Source of the DNA: Anthropogastromicrobium chipingensis_A
GTDB lineage: Bacteria; Bacillota; Clostridia; Lachnospirales; Lachnospiraceae
Direction: 5' to 3'
Assembly (NCBI GenBank): GCA_963605535.1
Contig: CAVCXB010000159.1
Location: 1-7,053 of the forward strand
DNA length: 7,053 nt
The notes under the pieces are model-generated. The model was not told the DNA's origin. It saw only the letters and a program-made list of their open reading frames with translations, and searched no databases. The position numbers and the translations under genes were made by a program. The first letter of the stretch is position 1. Every line of letters starts with the position of its first letter. This document shows positions 1 through 6,200 of the stretch, piece after piece.

Positions 1-303
1 CAATCGCAAACCGAAAACCATGAAGTTTGCGATTTAGTTTGCGTTTTACAGACTACTATTGATACGTTGCAAGCGCAGCTGGCTGTAAAGGATGAGCAGA
101 TTCAAGAGCTGCATGCAAGGCTGGCTGAATGTAGTGCTGCGTTGTTGGCGGCGCAGGAAACTGCACGTGCTGCACAGGCCCTCCACGCTGGGACAATCCG
201 GCAGCAGCTTTCCGAGGGGGAAGATCGTGCAGCTACCAACGTGCCGGAGGAGGAGGCAGCGCCGAAAAGCCAGAGATGGTTTAGCCGGTTCTTCCGGAAA
301 TAA
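1..303 (+). CDS. C-terminal fragment of coiled-coil protein (HTH/replication-associated type?)
   Basis: Frame 1 is open from the first base to the TAA at 301-303, giving at least 100 residues with no start in view, so this is the 3' end of a longer gene cut by the window edge. An internal TTG at 67 could start a 78-residue product, but nothing requires it. Residues about 15-70 form an amphipathic helix (LQAQLAVKDEQIQELHARLA) typical of a coiled coil. An acidic, Ala/Pro-rich linker follows, and the protein ends in a basic aromatic tail, QRWFSRFFRK. Known context: many Bacillota plasmid and phage proteins have an N-terminal helix-turn-helix followed by a 'KDxQIxxL' coiled coil and a short Trp/Phe/Lys tail (for example DUF536-type proteins). 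Assignment to that group is inference, because the N-terminal domain is outside the window. A short ORF with its own ribosome binding site follows 36 bases after the stop codon. Confidence 0.75.
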   Translation, partial: QSQTENHEVCDLVCVLQTTIDTLQAQLAVKDEQIQELHARLAECSAALLAAQETARAAQALHAGTIRQQLSEGEDRAATNVPEEEAAPKSQRWFSRFFRK

Positions 304-339
304 AGGCTATGAGGAGTAGATTATCGAAGGGGAGACCAT

Positions 340-417
340 GTGAGACCTCGCACGGTGCAGGCGGCGGTCAACGAACTGGGCATCCCCGAATTTATCCGTG
401 AGGAGTGTCAAGGATAA
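340..417 (+). CDS. possible small ORF, 25 residues
   Basis: A GTG at 340 is preceded at 328-333 by AGGGGA, a good Shine-Dalgarno match with 6 bases of spacing. It opens a 25-residue frame ending at TAA 415-417. The peptide includes TVQAAVNELGIPEFIREE, which looks like an ordinary helical protein piece, not low-complexity noise. It has no family I recognise. It lies 36 bases after the preceding stop in the same frame, so it could be translated from the same mRNA. It could equally be the remnant of a truncated gene. Confidence 0.3.
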   Translation: MRPRTVQAAVNELGIPEFIREECQG

Positions 418-461
418 TCATATATAGCCTGCCTATACTTGAAAAATAAACTTTATCGACA

Positions 462-497
462 GACTGACCCCAGAAACACATGTTTCTGGGGTCAGTC
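462..497. terminator. long perfect palindrome between convergent genes, probable bidirectional terminator
   Basis: Positions 462-478 (GACTGACCCCAGAAACA) are the exact reverse complement of 481-497, giving 17 bp with a two-base centre (in RNA the innermost pairs would open to form the loop). It sits 15 bases beyond the stop codon of the - strand gene ending at 513 and 44 bases beyond the + strand small ORF. A T-rich stretch on the - strand exit side (TTTATTTTT) begins about 10 bases after the stem, and the + strand exit has only ATATTT, so it is not a textbook intrinsic terminator. Position between convergent genes supports termination or mRNA 3'-end protection. It could also be a dispersed intergenic palindrome. 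Confidence 0.6.
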
Positions 498-512
498 ATA
501 TTTGCGCTGCTG

Positions 513-1340
513 TTATTTTTTCGCTTTCTTTTGCGGAGGAAAATACTCCGGCGGCACGGTCAATGGGCCGGTCGTATACCAGTCAATCTCCCACAGCCCA
601 GACTTCATATTGGAACGGAAAGCCCACTTGTAGAGGCCGCATTTATCTTTTTTTACAAGATCATAAGATCCGTTTTGAGCAGCTGCGACGCATGTGGTAA
701 TGCCTAAATCACGCATTATCTCGTGAGAATCCTCAAAAAACTGATTTTGTGTGCTGTCAAATGGCAATGTTGTGGGATACGGCGTTTGGATCGCACTATG
801 CCATACTTTCGCTTCACGATGCACAACACGCTGAAAATTATGTCTGTTTGCGCTCGGATTGTATTTTCGCCATTCCTCAAAGGTGCGTTTAATTGTATAA
901 CGGTAAGTATATTGATTGCAATACAGGACAATATATCCATTATTCGCTTTTTTAGGAACAATTCCGCGAGCGGCATTAGAACGTTCTTTTACGATTCTCA
1001 GAAGTCCTTTATTTAACTTCTTTTGTAAGTCTAACGCAGCAATCGCTGCGTCTTTATCTTTGTTTGACTGTTCCATATCCTGTACAAGCTGGGCGTAGTC
1101 GGCTTGTACTTTCCGGAGTTGCTGATTGAGATCATCAATCCGACGTTTAGATTCTTCTTGCTCCCGTGTAAGATTCTGCACGGAATGTTGGGTGCGTCTT
1201 AGAGATACTTTAGTTTGATCTAATTGAGTACACCAATCCGTCCATTCATCACGATCCATGCGAACCTCTATGGCTTCCTGGTCAGTATCTGCAGTTTCGA
1301 CCATACGGCCAAAGCTGCCTTTTTTGAAGTATAGCGGCAT
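513..1340 (-). CDS. coiled-coil protein of unknown function, recombinase operon partner
   Basis: This 275-residue protein has no function I recognise. The start ATG (1338-1340) is preceded by GAGGG at 1348-1352 with 7 bases of spacing. That site overlaps the stop codon of the upstream recombinase gene (1351-1353), so the two are very likely co-transcribed and may be translationally coupled. Residues about 35-125 are a charged heptad-like helix (LNQQLRKVQADYAQLVQDME), probably a coiled coil for oligomerisation. Residues about 135-265 look like a compact globular domain rich in aromatics, with VWHSAIQTPYPTTLPFD at about 179-195 and WEIDWYTTGPLTVPPEYFPP at 250-269. The tail is basic (KKAKK). There is no signal peptide or membrane segment, so it is probably cytoplasmic. 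Possible roles, by context only, are a recombination accessory or directionality factor, a DNA-binding partner, or phage-type cargo. The coding call is confident; any function is speculation. Confidence 0.85.
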   Translation of the reverse strand: MPLYFKKGSFGRMVETADTDQEAIEVRMDRDEWTDWCTQLDQTKVSLRRTQHSVQNLTREQEESKRRIDDLNQQLRKVQADYAQLVQDMEQSNKDKDAAIAALDLQKKLNKGLLRIVKERSNAARGIVPKKANNGYIVLYCNQYTYRYTIKRTFEEWRKYNPSANRHNFQRVVHREAKVWHSAIQTPYPTTLPFDSTQNQFFEDSHEIMRDLGITTCVAAAQNGSYDLVKKDKCGLYKWAFRSNMKSGLWEIDWYTTGPLTVPPEYFPPQKKAKK

Positions 1341-1347
1341 TTTTCAT

Positions 1348-1352
1348 CCCTC
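1348..1352 (-). promoter_or_regulatory. ribosome binding site overlapping the upstream stop codon
   Basis: On the - strand, GAGGG lies 7 bases before the ATG of the coiled-coil gene, and its first two bases belong to the TGA stop of the recombinase gene. This fixes the downstream start at 1340 and suggests translational coupling. Confidence 0.75.
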
Positions 1353-2370
1353 ACAGGTTTCGAATGTAGTTTGCAATGGCTGTATCTTCGCGCCCGTGGC
1401 CCAAGGCAACGCTGATAAGATGAATCGCACGCCTGTCCAGTTTTTTACCGCGATCCACGCCGCGGCACACATAGATTTCGCTGCGATACTTTCCGTCTGA
1501 ACAAAGAATTTTGTTGCGATAATGCAGATTTTTAATCGGTCTTGCAATCAATTTGTACAGATACGTTGCATAATCTGCACGATACGAATGTATATCGGCG
1601 TTTGTGTTGACGTATTCCCATACTTTTTTGCCCGGCGGCGTGGTATGAAAGCGTTCGATGATTTCGGCCTTATGCGGACCGACGATTGGAGCAAAGCGCG
1701 TTTTACCGTTCTTATCTCGGTAATGGCGGACAAAATAATCTTGATCAGGATACAGCTTCAATGCTTCGGTAAGGGCCTTGATGGTTGCTTTATCATCCTT
1801 GGCATTGGCAGCTGCCAAGGTCGCCTCGGCCTGCTCTCGAGTATATAAATCATTGCTTTGCAGCTTCTTGAGGACGTTTATACGAGGTCCAACACCACGA
1901 CAGAAATTCACCAGTTGAGCATTCTTCTCTTCTGAAAAGTGCTTATCTCTGACTTTCGGCCCTCTACTGCGGACAATATCGGCTTTTCGCCGCTTAGGAG
2001 GGGTGAAATAATCGGGATCTTCGGGATGAATGCCGTACAGCTTATTGAGAGCTGCTGATGCCGTGCTTATCGTCCACGAAGACGCCCCCGCATCAACCTG
2101 TTTTTGCAGCCAGTCCAGCCTATATTGCCGAGCCTCTTTCAGATTTTGCGTTTCGGGATGGTGCTCCTTTACCCATCGCAAGAACTGCTTTATCTGCTGA
2201 AAATACGTCTTATAGCTCGAAAAACTATAAATTTTGTCGCGTACAGCTGCCGGGTCTGATGTCTTATCCTCGCGCTTGCTATCGCCCCATGTCTGCATGG
2301 ATTGTAACCGATCATATGCTTGCTGATGCAGACTGCGGCGCGTGCGGCAGCCCTTTTTCTTATGGCCCAT
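1351..2370 (-). CDS. tyrosine recombinase / site-specific integrase
   Basis: This 339-residue DNA strand-exchange enzyme would cut and rejoin DNA through a 3'-phosphotyrosyl intermediate. The C-terminal half shows the family signature: first Arg in GPRINVLKKL (R163), a candidate Lys in the hairpin DKNGKTRF (about K223), HSYRADYA (H261, R264), and LGHGREDTAIANYIRNL with H325 and the nucleophile Y335 five residues from the end. Residues about 45-120 fit an N-terminal SAM-like core-binding domain, and the basic N-terminus (KKKGCRTRR) suits DNA contact. About 60 residues separate R264 from H325, longer than in compact Xer-type enzymes. The segment contains YVCRGVDRGKKLDRRAI, like a subgroup of integrases with a 'YxCRGD...DrrAm...LGHxR' pattern. 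The start at 2370 is chosen because AGAGGTG lies 6 bases upstream; an in-frame ATG 19 codons earlier lacks such a site. It is followed by an overlapping coiled-coil gene and preceded by a long structured leader. The target site is unknown; the dyad at 2943-2985 is a candidate. Confidence 0.9.
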   Translation of the reverse strand: MGHKKKGCRTRRSLHQQAYDRLQSMQTWGDSKREDKTSDPAAVRDKIYSFSSYKTYFQQIKQFLRWVKEHHPETQNLKEARQYRLDWLQKQVDAGASSWTISTASAALNKLYGIHPEDPDYFTPPKRRKADIVRSRGPKVRDKHFSEEKNAQLVNFCRGVGPRINVLKKLQSNDLYTREQAEATLAAANAKDDKATIKALTEALKLYPDQDYFVRHYRDKNGKTRFAPIVGPHKAEIIERFHTTPPGKKVWEYVNTNADIHSYRADYATYLYKLIARPIKNLHYRNKILCSDGKYRSEIYVCRGVDRGKKLDRRAIHLISVALGHGREDTAIANYIRNL

Positions 2371-2376
2371 CACAAG

Positions 2377-2383
2377 CACCTCT
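2377..2383 (-). promoter_or_regulatory. ribosome binding site deciding the recombinase start
   Basis: AGAGGTG on the - strand lies 6 bases before ATG GGC CAT. It supports a start at 2370 over the longer frame beginning at 2427, whose extra 19 codons would run through this site and part of the upstream hairpin. Confidence 0.8.
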
Positions 2384-2404
2384 TTCGATTTTTGGTATAA
2401 CAAA

Positions 2405-2430
2405 CAGGCGTGAATCGTATTCCACACCTG
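2405..2430 (-). terminator. hairpin with T-rich tail before the recombinase, possible attenuator
   Basis: On the - strand, CAGGTGTGGAAT pairs with ATTCACGCCTG around an ACG loop. This gives 11 pairs with one bulged G and one G-T wobble, followed by TTTGTT. It lies 34 bases upstream of the recombinase ATG and near the end of the structured leader. It could end a stand-alone RNA or attenuate recombinase transcription. The T-tract is short, so efficiency would be partial. Confidence 0.5.
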
Positions 2431-2878
2431 AAAATTGATTTATTGGAGGGTCAAAGCCCTGTTTAAGCAAAGGCCGCCTAACGGTTGGCACCGTCAAGCT
2501 ACACTCTTTTTTATCCTCGATTGAGGAGGTCTTATGTACGACCAGGCACTCTTGACATCTTATGCACGATGAAACTGTTCGGTTTTCCGGTGAGTTTAAC
2601 CGGCCCATTTTATTAGATCTCGCCTGCATTTCTGTACAAGCAAGATAGAGCTGGGACTCTATCTCACAGGGTCTTTTACGGCTCCCCTGCGCACGTTATA
2701 CGGTGATTTTTCACTTGTGCCTGCGATTTTTCCGTTAATTCGGTTGCTTCCATGCTTTTCACAAAGATTACTCGACATGGTTGCATGAGATCCCAACACC
2801 CATTCGCAAAGGCTACTTCGGGCAGTAGGTTTCTCGGGTTCGCACACCCTATATATTCAAAAATAATAATGAAATTAT
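2405..2878 (-). ncRNA. candidate large structured RNA or leader upstream of the recombinase
   Basis: About 470 nt between a strong - strand promoter (2885-2913) and a terminator-like hairpin (2405-2430) contain no credible gene but many local hairpins (+ strand coordinates). They include 2813-2828 (CTACT/AGTAG), 2703-2714 (GTGA/TCAC), 2667-2689 (CAGGG/CCCTG), 2643-2664 (AGATAGAG/CTCTATCT, 8 bp), 2587-2603 (CCGGT/ACCGG), 2556-2571, 2528-2543, 2514-2527 (TCCTC/GAGGA) and 2481-2494 (ACGGT/ACCGT). A 6-bp longer-range pairing of 2551-2556 with 2493-2498 is also possible. The short stems with A-rich joints are what one expects of a folded RNA. I do not recognise the family. It could be a cis-regulatory leader of the recombinase or an independent large RNA of the ROOL/GOLLD kind known from phages and Bacillota; no match to either is claimed. 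The 5' end is inferred from the promoter. Confidence 0.5.
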
Positions 2879-2884
2879 ATTATC

Positions 2885-2913
2885 ATAGTACCTCTTAGCG
2901 CACAGGAAGTCAA
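2885..2913 (-). promoter_or_regulatory. sigma-70/A type promoter for the structured leader and recombinase operon
   Basis: On the - strand, TTGACT (2913-2908) and TACTAT (2890-2885) are separated by exactly 17 bases, with five of six consensus bases in each box. The predicted start is near 2878, about 500 nt before the recombinase ATG. No equally good promoter was found closer to the gene. The sequence after the -10 box is very AT-rich. Confidence 0.65.
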
Positions 2914-2942
2914 TACCTGATTACATAGGTTGATAATAAAGT

Positions 2943-2985
2943 TATCGGTTTATACATTCACGAATCGTAAATGTATAAACCGATA
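2943..2985. repeat. 16-bp perfect inverted repeat with 11-nt centre; candidate recombination core or operator
   Basis: TATCGGTTTATACATT (2943-2958) is the exact reverse complement of 2970-2985. The centre CACGAATCGTA holds a further small dyad (ACG/CGT), so symmetry covers nearly the whole 43 bp. It sits about 30 bp upstream of the -35 box of the recombinase promoter and has no T-tract on either side, which argues against a terminator. Paired inverted arms around a short centre are how tyrosine recombinase core sites and dimeric repressor operators look. Which one applies cannot be decided from the sequence. Confidence 0.7.
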
Positions 2986-3066
2986 CAGCAGAGACCGAAC
3001 ACGCCCAACACAAGCTGCAGCAGACACTGTTGCGACCGCCTAAAACAGTACGCTGTGTCGAGATTT

Positions 3067-3112
3067 CGCACTGCTGTCTATTTTTCGCAAAAAAGCGGGA
3101 CAAAACAGTGCG
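3067..3112. repeat. interrupted dyad upstream of and overlapping the large-gene promoter
   Basis: CGCACTG (3067-3073) pairs with CAGTGCG (3106-3112), and inside them GTC/GAC (3076-3078, 3099-3101) and CGC/GCG (3086-3088, 3095-3097) also match. The right arm contains AAAACAGT followed by GCG, and AAAACAGT followed by ACG occurs 60 bp upstream at 3042-3049. The dyad overlaps the predicted -35 box at 3097-3102, so an operator is possible. Confidence 0.4.
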
Positions 3113-3126
3113 GCTGGGTGTATTAT
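3097..3126 (+). promoter_or_regulatory. possible promoter of the large gene
   Basis: GGGACA (3097-3102, four of six matches to the -35 consensus) and TATTAT (3121-3126) are 18 bases apart. Transcription would start about 100 nt before the ATG at 3231. The weak -35 box and the overlapping dyad would fit a regulated promoter. Confidence 0.4.
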
Positions 3127-3230
3127 AAATGAAAGAATTTGCAGGCGCTGCGCCGCAGATGCCGCTATACAGAGGTTTGGTTCAGCCTTGCAGAATATGC
3201 GGAATTTTAACATAAAGGGGAATAAACGGT

Positions 3231-6200
3231 ATGCCACATGTATTTGATATTTACTATCAGCTTTTGATGAAGCAGCTGACAGGCGGAAAGAAAAAGGCCG
3301 TTGACTTAAGTCCGGCGAAGATGCAGGCAGCACTTGCAGCAGTTGAGCGGAAGATCGTGGCGAACGGGCCGTCCAACCCGAATAACATGAATGCTTCGTT
3401 CGAGAGCTTCCGCAAGCGCCAGGAAAACCCCGATGACTATTTGCAGATCAAGCCTGACAGTGATACCATCAATGGCATGAGCCGTTACGATTACTCGAAG
3501 GTCTGCCGCAAAGAGCTCATGAAGAGCGTAGAACGAAGTGTGCGGCAGGATCTGGAATGGCGCAACGCAGCCATTCGTCTCGGCCTGACTGATAGAAACG
3601 GCAACGCCAAGAATATTGATACACATAGATGGATGAACAAGCTTATGAAGACTGACGGCTCACCAGAAAGTCTTGAGTATAACGAATCCATTGTAGCGCT
3701 GGCTGCGCTCGGAAATAAGCAGATGACAGAGCAGCAGTATGCTGACTGGCGCGTAACCTACTACCTTCGCAAGAAAGATCCGATTAACTGGAAAAACCTA
3801 GGTGCGGCGGAAGAATCCAACGCGTTTGCGGCGGCGGCTAAAGACCGCAACAGCGCCGGAGACTTTATTTACGGAGAGGTCAGGAAGATAGTAGACCATA
3901 CTCCTCTTGATAACTACAAAATTGCAGTGAACGCGATTGCGAGCGGCGATTTTTCCAACGAAATCTTTGCTGGGATCGATGAAAACAAACGCCTGGAGAA
4001 AGCATTTGAAATACTTCGGCACGATGCTGTATTGCTGGGCTCGGAAGCAGTAATGATGTTTCAGATTCTGAAGCAGATAGGTGGCTTTAATCTTAGCCAG
4101 GAGGAACAGGCAAAGGTAAATACCGATTGGGTATCAAAGATATATCCCTATGTTGGCATTGGGAATGTGGCCAATTTGACAGCCAATCCCTACTTTGCGA
4201 TCATCGACCCTTATAAGCACTACCGCAGCACTATGCCTACCCCCGAGGTTCCTGTAAACGAAATGAAGAAAAGGGAAAAGGATGTCCTTGCCTACTCGGT
4301 TATGGGGGAAAAAACGATTTATGAGGCGAGAGCAGCTGAAATTTACGAAAATATCCTGAAAAAATACGAAGTGAATTTGTATAGCGAGGTTGACCGGTTG
4401 CAGGGCATCAGCGTACACAACTTGAAAAATACTGACAAGGTCGTAATCCTTGAATTTACTCCAACGACTGCCAACGAGATGGTAGGCGTCAAGGTTTGTG
4501 ATAGGCCGGGCCGTCTTGTCAGCACCGACATGAGTGAGCGCGTACAGGGACTGCTGGACCGCTGTGCAGGCTGGAGCCGTGAAAGTCATACCTCTGATGA
4601 ATTTGAGAACATGAGAGGCGCGCTTGAGGCACTACAAAATATTACGCTTATCGACAATCCCTCAACGGAGGATATCAAGGCTGCCAATATCGCGTTTACT
4701 CGTTTGAAGAACATGACGGATGCGTATCTCATCCGCAAGCAGACGTATCACAACGGCACCAAGTATGAGAAAGCGCGTATCAAGTTTGCGAAGGATGTGA
4801 TGGCGTTTGCGAATAAAAAGCTGGCGCAGCTCGACTACTGCGACAAGCATATCAAGACGGTAAGCGCACGGCAGCAGCAGGCTGAGAACAACCAGCCGCC
4901 GCAGGGCGAAAATATCAACGAGAATGTGCACCAGCCGGTCGATAACAACATTTTCAACGGTAACGATCCGCAGGTTGAGAACAATCAGCCGCCGCAGGGC
5001 GAAAATATCAACGGTAACGATCCGCAGGTTGAGATCGACGGAGAAAAGCTCTATAACGAGCTGATGGAGAAGGGCAGTATTGAGCAAATACAGAAGTGGT
5101 TGGATAAGTTCCGCATCTATAAGGAGCTGGATGAGGAAAGAAAAGAGAAATTCATTTCGTTGGGAAACAATTATATCAACTGCTTGAAGGGAGTCCACAA
5201 TAGCCTGACGGAGAATAATTTCCAGGCACTGTATACCGCAGAACAGAGCTTCTATAATGCATTCACTGAGGATGATAAGATTTTTGAGGTTATGCAAGTA
5301 GATTTCAGTGCTGAAGTAGGAGTTTTCAATGCACACGATGATTTCATGCGCGAATTAGCGAAACCGAATGCATTCAAGGAAGCTGCTCTGGCGGCTAGAC
5401 TGAACCCCGAGAAGAAGCCAGAAGTCAAAGCAGAGCCGATCGTTGATGCTCAGAAGAATGAAAATGACAACGAACCGCTGAAGCAGGAAGAGAANNNCGA
5501 GCCGCCGAAGGACGAAGTCAAAGCAGAGCCCGTTGATGCTCAGAAGAATGAAAATGACAACGAACCCGACAACGGCGAGCCAGACTACGATGACGCTTGG
5601 GCGGATGCGGAAATATATGCCAGAATGCAAGTACGTGAATTCATGGCGACGAAGAAGGCATATAGCCTCAGTGATTTGACTCGAAAAGCCCTTGCGGGCT
5701 ATGTCATCAGAGAGCTGATCTCCAGTGAGCAGGATGAGCCGAATACAGAGCCCCTGGTTACCCAGCTTGTCAACAAGGGAAAAATGAACGTTCTTGTCGA
5801 TAAGATCATCAATAGCAAACCGTTTAACTCTCAACTTAAACAAGTGCTCACGAATTTCGGCACCGCTAAGAAGTTCTTCGAGAATATACCGAGCAACTTG
5901 AAGGGTTCTCCGAAGGACCATTGGAAGAACCCTTCGAAGATCATGGAGCGCAATATGTGCTTGAAGGCAGGAACGCAATTCCTTGCGGAGTTCAAAAAAG
6001 AACTGGAGCTGGAGAAACAGAAGAAGCCCGAAGTCAAAAAAGAGCAGAGCGTTAATGCTTCGAAGAACGAAGTCAAAGCAGAGCCGAAGCTGCAGGCGCA
6101 GGCTCCTATCGCGAAGAACAAAGATGCCGACAAGGCCTTCGGCACGCTGACGCAAGGCCTTGCCGGCGCCTCCAAGGACAGTGCCGCCGCGAAGAAGAAG

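Noticed and set aside
2371..2427. 19-codon N-terminal extension of the recombinase
   Set aside because: The ATG at 2427 has no ribosome binding site and would translate through the hairpin at 2405-2430; the ATG at 2370 has AGAGGTG at ideal spacing.
2360..2629. 89-codon - strand frame overlapping the recombinase start
   Set aside because: No ribosome binding site precedes its ATG, it runs through several stem-loops and into the recombinase start in another frame, and the peptide looks like translated non-coding sequence.
2659..2847. 62-codon - strand frame within the leader region
   Set aside because: It starts at GTG with no Shine-Dalgarno site, matches no family I know, and its sequence is made of the hairpins proposed for the RNA.
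2400..2850. Group II intron (the - strand has GTGCGAACCCGAG, reminiscent of a GUGYG 5' end)
   Set aside because: No domain V-like hairpin and no reverse transcriptase were seen, and the recombinase gene follows directly.
4662..5336. Antisense frame of 224 codons opposite the large gene
   Set aside because: Low-complexity Leu/Ile-rich shadow of the + strand coding sequence without start signals.
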